64,000 bases of DNA. It comes from Gnetum montanum. Taxonomy: Eukaryota; Streptophyta; Gnetopsida; Gnetales; Gnetaceae. The stretch covers positions 148,698 through 212,697 of the forward strand of contig MNCI01022690.1 of assembly GCA_015680685.1 (NCBI GenBank). Reading direction: 5' to 3'. Positions 25,061 to 36,444 of this stretch are shown one piece after another. The notes under the pieces are model-generated. The model was not told the origin of the DNA and did no database searches. It saw only the letters and a program-made list of their open reading frames with translations. The number at the start of each line of letters is the position of its first letter. Position 1 is the stretch's first letter. The position numbers and the translations under genes are program-made.

Positions 25061-25329
25061 ATTAACAGACTTCTAGGGTTAGTTAGTTTTCTAGGAAGGT
25101 GGCCTACCTTGATCCAGTCAGTTACGGTATGCGTTAACATAACCGTATGTGTTAAGCTCTGATTTTGGACAGAAAGGTGCTCTGAAGTGTTAGATGGTGG
25201 AGAAGTGTACATGGCCTAAACTGCTTGTTGTTGTGAGAGTTTGTCTAGGATTTTGGTTCTGAAGTAAGGTCTTCTCTTTTTATAGTTGTCAGAAACAATA
25301 GTAGGTTGGATATTTACAGCTCTCACAGC

Positions 25330-27615
25330 GTGATGTTGCTACGGTTGAGGAGGAAGTTCCCCTTGCATTGTTGGAGCAAGAGGTGTTACAGGAACTACTT
25401 GTGGTGGAAGAGGTTCAGATGGATTAGGAGGATGGTGTGGGTATGGAGTGTCTCCTGGAGGAGGAGTCCTTTTGAAGTACTTCCGAACTTGGTAGTAACG
25501 GTTGGAAGTTGAGTGACTCATAGAGTCACTTGGAGAAATCGGCTGCTGCACATAATATCCATAAGGGTCAGGTTGCCAGTAAGGGTACTGATATTTCAGC
25601 GATGGCATCCCCCATGACTGGGTATTTCCACTACTAATGCTATCCAATGGGCTGTGTAGGAGTTCCACTTGGATAATACGTTAGTGGTTGGTGGAACTGC
25701 CTTGGGTTACCTTGTGGATAAGGTAACCTTCAGGGTGTTTGCCATTGGTTGAGTCTTGGATTAAGCGCATACACCCCAGACTCCTGTAGATGTGAGATAA
25801 TGGGGCAACATCCCTTAGGATCTATGTCAGAATCTACAACCACATTAGAGTTAGTGATTTTCCCCTTACCCTTGTTATGTGCAGGGCCTAAATCTCTCCA
25901 CTTTTTCTTACCTTTGTCACTACTTTGTTCTACCTTAGACTCTTCTACAATTTTTAAGATGGTTTCTATTTTAGATTCTAAGGAACTCCATACATCATCT
26001 ACCTTAGCCACTATTTCTATTGTTAATTTTTGGATCAGCAAGGTTTTCCGGTTCACCAACTCTTCGAGTGGTGACTCATCCTCTTCATCACAAAATTTTA
26101 CTCCCTTCTTTTGAAGGGAGGGATCGCAGTTGTACTCTTCTGCACTTTCCCTTTTGCATAGCTCACCTTCTTCATTTGCTACTTGCTCCAACAAGCTTTG
26201 TACTTCATGGGCTCTAAGTTGTGAGAGTCTCCCTTGGGCGTAAGTCCCAAGGGTTCTTCTAGTTTCATGCCTTAGCCCATCCACGATGTGGTGAAGTTGA
26301 TCCTGTTGAGCGTACCCATGGCCTAGGCAACGATGTAACAATGTGTAATAGTGGGCCATGGTAGCATCCAAGGGCTCATGATGACTTTTCTTCCAACCTT
26401 GGATTTTCTTATGTAAATTGGACACTCTAGAGTATGTCTGATACTTTTCGTTGAACAGTTCTAGCATCGTACTCCACCTCCTGATGGTTTCCGGTTCTAA
26501 GGACTAGTACCAGCTCTCTGCTTCTTTGGTGAGTATCCTTGGGAACAACTTAAGTTTTTTCCACTCACTGTCTATATTCTACAAGGCACAGGCATCATGG
26601 AATGCCTGTAATTGATTTTTTAGATCAGCATTGTATCCCCCTTCAAATCGTGGGATATTGTTCATGTCTAATCATTTGATCCGACTATCCTTTAAATGCC
26701 TTGTGGGAATCCTAACTGCCTCCGTTATGTCAAGAATACTTCAAGTTGCGAGTAGGGGTTCATCATGATCATCTCCTACATGACGCCTATGATGTCTACG
26801 TTGTTCTCTACTCTCCCTACATCCTTGCCCTTGTCCTCTCTCTCGACTTTCCCGTCGAGGTCTTTCATCTTTCTTACTTTTATCCTCACCTTTATATTCA
26901 TGGTGGCTACGCCTAGATGTGGAAGGAGAGGGTGAGTGATGTGAAGAAGGTGAAGAAGAAGGGGAACCATTGCCATGATGATGTTTCTTGCCTTCTCTTC
27001 AGCTGCTACGGCCCCGATCGTGGTGACGATCTAAGTGCCCACCTTAGCATAAGTGGTCATTCCCTCTGTGAACAGTTGGTGTTCACGAGCATCAGAACTA
27101 GGGATATGTATCGTTGATCGTAGATTTTGATACCCAGCCTCCTCACCATCGTTAGGAGGGGGAACATCGTTTGTTAAAGAACTCGTGATAAGTGGTTCCT
27201 CATCTCCTATTTCACTAAGGACGTGCGGGGCTTTGCCCTTCAGTAGTGCATGTTGACTCTCCTGCCTTAACTCTCTCATACGTTGGACATCTGTGGGATA
27301 ATAATCGCTCATGTCAAAATCTTCCACAACGTATTTAGCATATAGTTCTTGCATACCAATCTGTGCTAAGGCATGGAAAAGCATGCGAGAGATTGATCGA
27401 TCTGGGGGTAACATGATGTTACCTTGCAAATCTCTCCACTGCAACTATTCGTCCTGATGGAGAATAAAAGTAAAATTAGGGATATACTCATCAGGATGAG
27501 TATATATCATCTTATATTGTTGAGGCACTGGCTGATTTTGATTATGTTTTTTATGTTACCGACTCTCTCGTGTATGATCCTTAGGTGGTGAGTTGCTCTT
27601 ACGAGAAGAAGGCAT
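25330..27615 (-). pseudogene. gag of element B (near-intact core, broken ends)
   Basis: Forms virus-like particles. The start at 27613-27615 gives M-P-S-S-R-K-S-N-S-P-P-K. The first ~350 bp have no equivalent in A, C or D. A mixed-charge Ser/Arg-rich stretch (about 26750-26985) precedes the capsid core. The core begins at MNNIPRFEGGYN (near 26660) and continues LKLFPRILTKEAESWY, TMLELFNEKYQTYSRVSNL, LDATMAHYYTLLHRCLGHGY and LHHIVDGLRHETRRTLGTYA. This pattern is the retrotransposon gag domain of Athila/Tat-like Ty3/gypsy elements. The C-terminus is rich in proline (25339-25668). A stop 20 codons in, plus a few frameshifts, break it. No CCHC zinc knuckle seen. Confidence 0.85.
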
Positions 27616-27735
27616 TTTTATCGGTGTGCTAATTTACCGTATATAAATTTTTTCTTGATTAACCCAAAGGTTCATTAAGGCTCACTATGACGTGAGAGAT
27701 ATACCTTATGTTCTATTCAGTGCACAAACACTTAG

Positions 27736-27753
27736 TCCCCAACAATAGTGCCA
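27736..27753 (-). promoter_or_regulatory. primer-binding site of element B, tRNA-Asp type
   Basis: Element-strand TGGCACTATTGTTGGGGA lies one base from the 5' LTR and matches 13 of 18 bases of the tRNA-Asp complement. All mismatches are C-to-T or G-to-A. Confidence 0.82.
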
Positions 27754-28594
27754 ATGATGAGTGGCAAGGTACCCCTACACTCAACCATACGAAACGAGCG
27801 TAGCACGCGCGATCCGGTCGAACTCCGCAGACTAAATGCCTAAACACCCCATGGAACACTTGGGGTTAATCATTTGTTATCTTCTCAAACTTACTTGTTG
27901 TTGTCACAGTGTATGGTTAAGTAAGTCCAAGGTATATGATTTTTATAGTCTTTTCTGGTTTTTCTCCTATGCTAAAGGGTGAAGGGTTGAGAGAACTAAC
28001 TAACTCTAACTAAGGACCTAAGTCTAAATTAACTAGTTTCAGCATCCATTCCCACTTACCATACACACCTTGAACTATGCAACTATGGTACCAAATGCTA
28101 ATTGTTACTGGGATCACCACATGTAACGCACATGCTCGAAGTGGTCGTACTGAGGTACTTAACTAGCCTAAATGTGATGAGGAGCTGATTCCTTGACTAG
28201 TCGTACACACTCGTAGATGCTCGTAATCAAGTCATACTCATCCCGTGTTCTAGGAGTTGAGGGTGAGAGAGACTAATCGCGATGAGTAGCCGTACATATT
28301 CGTCAATGCTCATAATCAAGTCGTACTCATGCTGCGCTAATGTAGGTAATAAATAATAGGTAAGAAATAACATGTAATAAATCCTATTTCATGCACTGCA
28401 AGTTTTATCCATAGAGCTCATCTTTATTTCTGTACACAACTTGCGTTCAGGTACAAAGCTGCTCGAATAAAGATCCGTTCACTTGGGGACTCCTACAGTG
28501 GACACATGGAAAATATTCTATCTCTGGAGTGATCAAACTGCTAGAGTTTTCCTACTTTAAGCCTAGGGTGAGAAATAAGAGGAGTGCCACCTCT

Positions 28595-28602
28595 TATTTA
28601 TA
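28595..28602 (-). promoter_or_regulatory. TATA box of the element B promoter
   Basis: Element-strand TATAAATA, followed by AGAGGTGGCACTCC. The same TATAAATA lies at 22209-22216 (B 3' LTR), 4088-4095 (A), 13615-13622 (C), and 39243-39250 and 47746-47753 (D), always about 100-300 bp from the U3 end. This is the expected position for a retrotransposon promoter. Confidence 0.75.
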
Positions 28603-28619
28603 GATTTGGTGACGGACCG

Positions 28620-28745
28620 CAATATCGCATACGCGATATCGCAATGGATGACATGATATCGCATATGCGATATCACATGGGATGCGATATCGCAACGGCC
28701 ACGATATTGTGTACGCGATATCATGGCCCATGCGATATCGCGTCT
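28620..28745 (-). promoter_or_regulatory. array of GATATC palindromes in the U3 of element B
   Basis: Immediately upstream of the TATA box. It includes the perfect 20-bp palindrome GATATCGCATATGCGATATC at 28655-28674, and near-perfect dyads ATATCGCATACGCGATAT (28622-28639) and cgatattgtgtacgcgatatc-type (28702-28722). A single GATATC half-site lies at 28685-28690 and another at 28733-28738. The 3' LTR carries the same modules. Likely protein-binding sites for the element's own promoter (inference from position and symmetry). Confidence 0.65.
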
Positions 28746-28750
28746 CATCA

Positions 28751-28755
28751 ACAAT
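28751..28755. repeat. target-site duplication of element B, right copy (ACAAT)
   Basis: Exact match to 21452-21456. The C LTR continues from here as ctagataccacactag, matching 14283 onward. Confidence 0.9.
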
Positions 28756-28854
28756 CTAGATACCACACTAGTTCTATCCATGGAATTCAACTAGATTGAA
28801 TATAAATTGTTATGATTTATATGATTAGGTGTAGGGACTACCCATTGCTCATCA
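28756..28854 (+). repeat. 3' LTR of element C, terminal part
   Basis: Continues the LTR cut at 21456, aligns with 14283-14379, and ends CATTGCTCATCA. It is followed by the CCAAT duplication of C (28855-28859). Confidence 0.87.
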
Positions 28855-28859
28855 CCAAT

Positions 28860-30459
28860 TCTATTGGTACAAAATTTTTTATAGCTTATGTTAGTACATA
28901 TAGCCATTGAGCTCTTTACTCCCTATTAGCTGATTTCTCATTATAGGATAATTATCAAATTTATTTCAAAAATGTATTGAAATTGTAATTTTTTTGTAGT
29001 GTATTAGACTTGAATAGTACATCAGTAATGATCCTTTTGAATCATTGTATGGTTTAGGTCATCTTGTAGCTCTTAAATATACTCTTTTTTACCTTGCCAT
29101 TAGTTCCTATATACTTCATTTATAAATTATTATTTTTATTATTTTAAAGCTAAATACTTAAAGCTTATTCCTTGTAATGTTTTTTTTTTGGATTTTGACT
29201 AATACTTAGTCAATCATTCTCAAGGTACTACCAATAATTTTAGATGTAATATAATTAATCTATTTTCCAACTATTGCACCCATCACCATGTAAGCTTCAT
29301 TTTAAAAATATATATATATTTTTCATTTCCTAATTTTATCTTTGACTTTGTTTTGTTTCCATTGTGTTTCTCATATTTTTGCTTGTTAGTTCTCTAACCT
29401 AATGTCTATTTCATTGTTGGTTCCATGTATTTTTCTTAATTTTCTTTTATTTTAGCTAACTTTTATACAATTGGTAGTATTAATTCTTATATGCAAAACA
29501 TTCTTCAAATTTATCACTATTGTTTTGATGCCTATTAATATGTGTTATTAATTTTTTTTGCTCATTGTATAAGAGTATAACATTGAAATATTAGTCAACC
29601 TACTTATTGTGCATCATCATTCTTCAAATTTATCATTGTTTTGATATTTATTAAGATGTTTTTAATGATTTTATTGTATAATAGTCTAAAATTAAAAATA
29701 TTAGTCAACTTTTATATTTTCTACATAAAGGTTTTATTGTTTTTTTATGTTCATTTCATGAGTTCTCTATTATATTGTTTAATTTTCTTATTAATTTTGT
29801 TATTTTTAAAAATCATTATTTGTTGACTATTGTATTTGTTAGTTTTGATAGTACATAATTTTTTTATTTTTGTGGTTTTATGTTATTGTTTTATTTGATA
29901 GAAATTTTTTTAAAAATCATTTTTATTATGTAATTATTTTTATTTTGATATTTGTTTATTTTTTTAATTTTTTTATTGTTTTGTAATTCATTTATAGATT
30001 TATTAGGATATAGAGTTTTGGATTTTGTGTTGACATTGATAGGTTTTGTGTAGAATTAATGTATAGTGATTGATTATGAGATATTATTTCTGTAATTTTT
30101 AAATGTAGATAGATTTTGTTATTTTATTAACCATTATATATTAATGTTAAAGGATTAAATTTGTTTAAAATAGTAAAAATATTATAAAATGTAATTGCTT
30201 TGAAATTGTTATTATTTGATATGATGTATGAAGAGGTTAATATGTTGAATTCATGTAATTTTAATTTGAAAGATTATTTGATCAATGTAATAGAATAGCA
30301 AAAGATGTTACTACTTTAGTATATCATATTCAACTTTTTAAATACAAAATGTTGTTACATTCAGAAACATGTCACTTAGTTAAATTACATAGTTTTCTTT
30401 AGTCAAGGGCTATGCATAGTGATAAGTTATAGATGTAACTTTCATTATGGCTCTTTATA
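28860..30459. other. unassigned T-rich stretch
   Basis: Very T-rich (especially 29150-29980), with no sustained reading frame that looks coding and no element ends recognised. The short open frames here are low-complexity Phe/Leu/Ile runs. Confidence 0.5.
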
Positions 30460-31426
30460 GTTTCTCACGTTGATGGGTTTGTGTGTATGTAATTAAAGTT
30501 GGTTTGTACTTTAATATTCATTGCTATAAATTATTTGAAGAAGCCATTTCATTATCTAATTTTGTATTTTCTTTCTGTATGAAATCATTTATGTAAACCA
30601 TTTGTATAGGATATTGTGTTGGTAGATACAACTCTAAAAACTATTCCTTGTAAAATAGAGAAGTGGAGACATGCTCTAGAATCAAAAAGCTTAAAAATTA
30701 ATATAAGTAAAATAAAATATATGAGATGTAAATTCAATAATAGCACATATAATGGTCAAATAGAAGTAATAATTAAGGTCAAAGAGTCTCTTACTACAAA
30801 TATCTTTACTACTTAGAATTAATGTTTCAATCATATGGTAAATTTGATAAAGATATAAAAACTAAGATTGAGGTAGGATGGTCAAAATGAGGGTACCCTA
30901 GTAGTGTTCTATGAGATAAAAGAATCTTAGTAAAACTAAAAGAAGAATTTTACATGACAATAATAAAGCATGTTATCTTATATTGTATTGATTTTTGGGC
31001 ATTACAAAAGTATCATAAATGATAAATTAGTATGGTAGAAATAAGAAAAGGATGATCACTTAAAGTCATAGTAGTTATCCTACTAACTGAGATCCTCAGG
31101 TGGAAATGCTAATAATTTTTATTTCTTTTTCTTTACAAAAATAAACATGAATATTACTAGAAGACTTGGAGTGACTTTCATTTCAGATAAGTTAGATGCA
31201 TGACATCTTAGATCGTTTGGACATGTACAAAGAAGATTATTATGAGGCTATAAAGATGGTTTCTACATCACTATTCTATGAAAGTCTAAAAAATATATAG
31301 ATAAACTAATAGAATATAGTTTAAAGAATTGCAATTAAAGAGAGATCTAGGTGAATCATAAAAAAGAACTCATGTAGCTGATCCCACTTTATTGAGATAA
31401 GGTGAGGATGATGATGATGGTGATGG
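30460..31426 (+). mobile_element. 3' fragment of an RTE-type non-LTR retrotransposon
   Basis: Plus-strand translation follows the C-terminal half of plant RTE reverse transcriptases. DIVLVD with KIEKWRHALESKSLKINISKIKYM lies at 30616-30816. FDKDIKTKIEVGWSK, SSVL-DKRILVKLKEEFYMTIIKHVILY, ISMVEIRKG and LRSFGHVQRR follow in successive frames. The catalytic F/Y-A-D-D is ruined: the codons before DIVLVD read F-V-stop-D (near 30604-30615). The 3' end has GTAGCTGATCCCACTTTATT, the counterpart of the usual plant RTE end, followed by a GAT-type microsatellite at 31406-31426. The 5' part is missing or unrecognisable, as in most LINE copies. Confidence 0.85.
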
Positions 31427-34400
31427 AGAGGAAATATTTAAAAAGAAAATTTGATAGTTCAATAAATAGTATAATAGTATACCTAATACTTTTTAAATTT
31501 ATTGTGATCATTTAATGATAATGAGGAACAATAGGCTTATAATTATGCTTGTATACCTATTACTATTAAGCATTGAAGTATTTTTGATCAAAAAAAGCTT
31601 TGAAATAGAAAAGAATTGTAATTGTTAGTTCTTAGAAATATGATTACTAGTAGGTAAAAATTCTTAATACAATTTATCTTGAATAAAATAGATGTTGAGT
31701 ATACCTATTTTTCTTTAGTAAGTGTTGGTACATTTGATTTGTTTTTGTTATTTTTTTCAAAGAAGGAGTTGTTAGCATTTATTTTGTAAGCCTATTGTAA
31801 AGGAAATATTTATTTGACAATTATGCTAAAGATTATTTTCTAAAAATAAAATTATTTGATATACTATTTATCATTTCTATTTCCTATGAGTGAAATTGAT
31901 GAGATGATTGAGTTTCTATTTCCATAGCTTAAAATTACTTATGTATTTATTTTGTTAAGGAGTTTTTTCTAGTTTAAATATAATATATCTAAACTATTTT
32001 TTATTCTCTTTGTAAAATGCATGCTTTCATTACCTTCTTAACTTTCATATAATTATAAGAATTCTCTTTAAATTTACATTCTTACCTCATCTTCTAAGCT
32101 GAAGGTAATTTTTCTTTTGGACTTTTGCTTGCAAAATATCATGATCCAATTTTACAATTGGAAAGTTTATAATACTTACAATAACGTGCTATGCATACCA
32201 TGTTTGAAAATTATATCAATTAAGTTTAATCTTCTTTATACATCTATCATTAGAATCTTCAAGGTAAGTTTGAGTTATATTTAATCTTCTATAATACATT
32301 TTTTATCAAATGTAATTTTATTATTTACAAATGATTAGATGCATACATAACTATCACTTTCATCACTTAAAATTCACTATTATCATGATAATAAAAAATG
32401 TATTTTAATTTAAAGATGATGTATTTATGATCTACACATTTCATTGTACATATTTTCTCTTGAGAAAGTTCAACTAGCATATATGTTGATGTTGTAAAAA
32501 AAATAATAATAATAAGACATTGCATTCCTACTAAAAAGATAGCTTGTAGGAACATACATCATCATCTTTCTAATGGATTATTTCATAATGCAACTATCAT
32601 TGTCAATCATCTACTACATAATATCATTCAAGCCATTCATGGATGTTTCACTCCTATGAATATGCTCATGCATTATTTTCAATGTCATGTATTATAATCT
32701 CTTGCAATACAATGTATCTTTATGATTTTGTAAAGTGATATGCTAGCCAAAAATTTTATTTCATAATTTGAATACTAACTTATGAATTTTTTGTAACCAT
32801 TAACATATTATAACATGAATGTTTCTTATTTTTCCTATATTACTACATGCAAATATAACTAGTATTATTATCTAGTTCATGATATATATTCTTTGGAGTT
32901 TTTAATCCATGATTACTTAGAATAACAATCACTTTGAATAATGAGGTGGTAACCTAGGTCTCAAGTTCAATTCTAGTAGGTAGCACTAAGTTATCAATGT
33001 TTTTAAGAAATTTCTATCTAATGAATTTTAAGACTAGTCTGATAGATCCAAGAGGTCTCAATGAATGCAAGTAAAAAAAATTTAATTTGACCTTTATCTA
33101 TCCAAACTATGATACAATTAACACTAAGTTAATCTTTTTTATCATTATGGATTTTTGACTTCTTCACAATATGACTAGAAATGTTTTGTTTACTCTATCC
33201 TATATGCATCTATGTTTAAATGAACTCAACTATATCTCCATAGCTTAGCTTACTAATGTTTAGACCTTTCATTGTTTAGTGTGACATATTTACATATTTA
33301 GTGATCTCAATTCATGATTATTTTCTTTATTCACTTCTTTGAGAGTTATTTCATGATTCAACTTATAAACTCATCATACTTACTTTATTCAATCTTATTC
33401 TTCATGTTCCAAGCTTTTTTGGGATGTTAGAAAATTTTAAAGACATATGTAGCTTAGTAAGTATTTAGCTAACTTCCAAGTATTTTTCTTTAACTTTATG
33501 AAATTTTACAGTAATTAACTTATGAACTTGAATTGACATTTGCTGACTTTTTTTATGGCTTCATTTGTATATCCAAAGGGATCTTAAGTGTTCCTTCATG
33601 CTCTTTTCTTCGTTTCATGTTGTTCCACAAATTTACATATTCACTTGATGATTATTATCATTCTAACTTTAACTCAAAACTCATATAGCTTGTGAGTTTC
33701 TATACCTATACATGAACCATCATGAGTAGTCATTATTAGTTTTGTAAGCTAGTTATATATTTAAAAAGATTACATACCTATTATTTATATGTTTTTAACA
33801 CTTCAAGTATTAGTTTTTCAATTTCTATGATTCTTATTACAATTCATTATAGAAAAATTTAATTTAATATCTATTAACTCATTTCTTAGAAGCTTTTATC
33901 CTATTACTTACTATGTAAGCCTTTATTTTACTAATAGTTATATCTTTTGTGAGTTTGGATAATATTGTATGACAGCCTTAGGCTATGCTCCACTCACATC
34001 ATTTTAACATTCTTCTTTTTATATGTAGGTTTTCTCAATTTTCTACTAAATATGATACAGTTTTCCTCTTCTTCTCAACATTCATATATTAGATTTATCA
34101 TTTATAAGGACATTTAACTTATGAATCATAAATTTGAATTCTAAAATGAATGTATAGATTGTAAGTACACTACCATGGGATGCATGATCTTAAGATATAT
34201 GAAAATAAGCTATGTGGCCTATACATCTTTTCATAGAAGTAAATCCTATCTTACAAAAATAATATCTTAAATTCCAATATCAAATTATGATTTGGCCTTG
34301 AAACACCACTTATAAAACACACGCTACAACTTATAATCTTCACTAATTGGCTTAAGGAAAAAATTCCTTGTAAATGTAAGATTAGTGGTTCATGAGCTAT

Positions 34401-34430
34401 AATCTTGCATACTTTAACTTGTTGGGGATA
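31427..34430. other. unassigned AT-rich stretch
   Basis: No coding stretch, terminal repeat or RNA gene recognised. The short open frame at 32367-32555 shows no domain. Confidence 0.5.
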
Positions 34431-34559
34431 AAAAAGGCCTCATAAGTTGTTACTTCCTCACTTCCCAAGTGGGAAAAGTGCCATTATGTTAATAAATGGG
34501 CTTGTAAAGGTGAAAAGTGCCTTGAGGACTACCAAATTTGGCATTTTCATGGATTTTTG

Positions 34560-34900
34560 TAGAGGTACAAACTTAACTATGCTAGAGCTATCTACCTCTA
34601 ACATGGATGGTATTGGATTTTCACTTTCTAGCAACAAAACCCAATTTAGTCACCACAAAAACCTAGTGTAGCTACAAGATCAATGTTGGTGTTGTTGGAT
34701 CTTCCATTTTCCCAACAATGGCTAGCATAGTCATGATAAATTTTCAATGATGATACCATGACAAGCATGGTCAACAGGATCTTCAGCAACTACAATTTGG
34801 CCAACATAGTCACCATAATTTTAGTAGATTTCAACAACACCCAGTGTAGTCTCCAAGGCCAATGTAGTCAAGGTGAAGGCCAACATAGTCACAAAAGTTA
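34560..34900 (+). repeat. degenerate tandem repeat, about 80-bp period, with GGCTAGCATAGTCA-type core
   Basis: Core words at 34569 (aactatgctag), 34638 (ccaatttagtcacc), 34719 (tggctagcatagtcat), 34797 (ggccaacatagtcacc) and 34878 (ggccaacatagtcaca) are spaced 69-81 bp. Further isolated cores occur at 35850, 35919, 36042, 36061 and 36258. The same core, same strand, recurs in the 56-58 kb array. Confidence 0.6.
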
Positions 34901-36444
34901 GTTTACTATTTTTAGTATGCAAATGAGTTTTGGTGTTTTGGGTGCACCAAAACTTACCAGAAATGGTCAACTATGCTGGAAATTATAGCCATTATACTTG
35001 TAATTAATCTCTCAATAATCATGGCTATAATTTGAAGCATTAAATTAGCAACCTAAAGCCTACAAAACCCAAGCTTGAACACCATATTAAGGTTTTGAAC
35101 TTTCTCAGTAGTATTGAGTTCAGTTGTTCCAATAATTTTGAGTAATTAATAGCCTTTTTATATCCTTGATAGCTTGAATTCCATTTTGGTGTTTACACTA
35201 AGCATTAGAGAACCTTGGTGTAACACCATTGGAAAGAGAGCTTGTACCACTATTACCACTACCCATAGCCAAAGTTCTAGACTCAAATAGACAAATAGTA
35301 AGGAGTTGCAAGGGATTGGAACTGGGAAGTACCTAGACCATGGAGATCAACTATAGAACACATCCTACCATCTCCAACAGGCTTCAAGCTTGATCTAAGT
35401 TACTTCTTGTCCTTCAAGGATACCATTTGTACTTCTTGAACTCTACAATTTTATTTAATAAATTTTTTGATTCAGTTGTAGTACAAATTTTATTCAAAGT
35501 TTCATTCTATGTTAATTTATTTTCATTCAAATCTATAATTTATTTTCTCATTTATGTTTTGTAAGTTCCTAGGTGATCAACAAGATCATACAGGGCACCT
35601 TGAATCCTATTTTTGGAGGCCCTTGGAATTCAAGGTTAAACTGCAACAACCTAGGGTTCCTGGTTTTCTAATGATTGAATTTTCTAGATGCTACAATTTC
35701 TAGTGTTAGAAGAAGGACCTCTACTTAAATTCTTAGCCAAAACTCATTTTCAACATTCTTAAATCCAATTTTTGCTATTGTAACCTTTAAAACCTAGAAT
35801 TTTTGGTAGTAAACCACAATGTTGATAGCCTAATCCCCATCCAACATACCCAATGTAGTTGAGGTGGTGATTTGAAATTTCACTACATTTTCATAGCAGT
35901 TGCTAGATTCTATAGAATCCAACATAGTCAGTAGAAATACTTACAATTTTTGCCTTTTGAAACCTACACTCCACTTGACATTCACTGTAGACCATTTGAA
36001 AATCCAACTATACCCTTGTTATAAATTTTTGTAGTAGACAACTAGCATAGACATTACTAGGACTCTAGCATAGTCCTAGGAAATCTAAATAGTTTTGACA
36101 TTTCACTTCATAAAACCAACATATATGCTTTGAATGAAAATTTTTCAACTTGGTTTTCCCAAGTGAAAGCCCAATTTCCACCATCTACTATAGCACAGTT
36201 GGCTAGAAAATATGGTTGTGTACTACACACCTTTCTAGCATAGACACACTTAGAAAACTAGCATAGTTGGTATCACCAACTTCAAAATCATAATATCATC
36301 TTCCCAAGGATGATGGATACCATTTACACTTCATTAACACTTTCAACTTCATTTTCCATTTATAGTCAATTACACTACTGGGTAATCCAAAGTTACTAAA
36401 AGTTTTGCTAAAAACAATAAAAGCTAAAAATAAAAATTTTAACA

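Larger units (their letters stand above)
21457..28750 (-). mobile_element. element B: youngest non-autonomous gag-pro LTR retrotransposon, nested in the 3' LTR of C
   Basis: 7.29 kb with LTRs of 877 and 996 bp and perfect ACAAT duplications. Element order: 5' LTR, tRNA-Asp-type primer site, gag (27615 to ~25330), aspartic protease (to ~24322), 3' noncoding region, purine tract, 3' LTR. No RT, RNase H or integrase. It keeps many CG dinucleotides (for example cgcgatatcgcg), unlike A, C and D, and has long open stretches. It is the best-preserved member of the family and the natural reference copy. Confidence 0.92.
27755..28750 (-). repeat. 5' LTR of element B
   Basis: 996 bp, paired with 21457-22333. 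The extra ~119 bp is a partial internal duplication near 28240-28350, where the words taatcaagtc and tactcat occur twice. It carries the promoter elements listed separately. Confidence 0.92.
13316..28854 (+). mobile_element. element C: non-autonomous gag-only LTR retrotransposon carrying element B in its 3' LTR
   Basis: Plus-strand copy of the same family as A, B and D. 5' LTR 13316-14379, tRNA-Asp-type primer site, decayed gag, ~3.7 kb of 3' noncoding DNA, purine tract, and a 3' LTR in two pieces (20516-21456 and 28756-28854) separated by element B. Without B it is about 8.2 kb. CCAAT duplications flank it. No pol domain found. Strong CpG loss and many stops mark it as older than B. Confidence 0.88.

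Noticed and set aside
25749-26217. Plus-strand open frames opposite gag of element B
   Set aside because: Mirror frames of the gag coding strand, which carries the recognised capsid motifs.
28620-28745. Regularly repeated palindromes considered as a CRISPR array
   Set aside because: Units are short, unevenly spaced and embedded in an LTR of a plant element; there are no unique spacers of constant length.
28584-28799. Paired open frames over the B 5' LTR end
   Set aside because: Both are translations of the palindromic GATATC repeats in the U3, not protein genes.
29150-29980. T-rich tract considered as a MITE or LINE tail
   Set aside because: No terminal inverted repeats, target duplication or coding remnant could be found.
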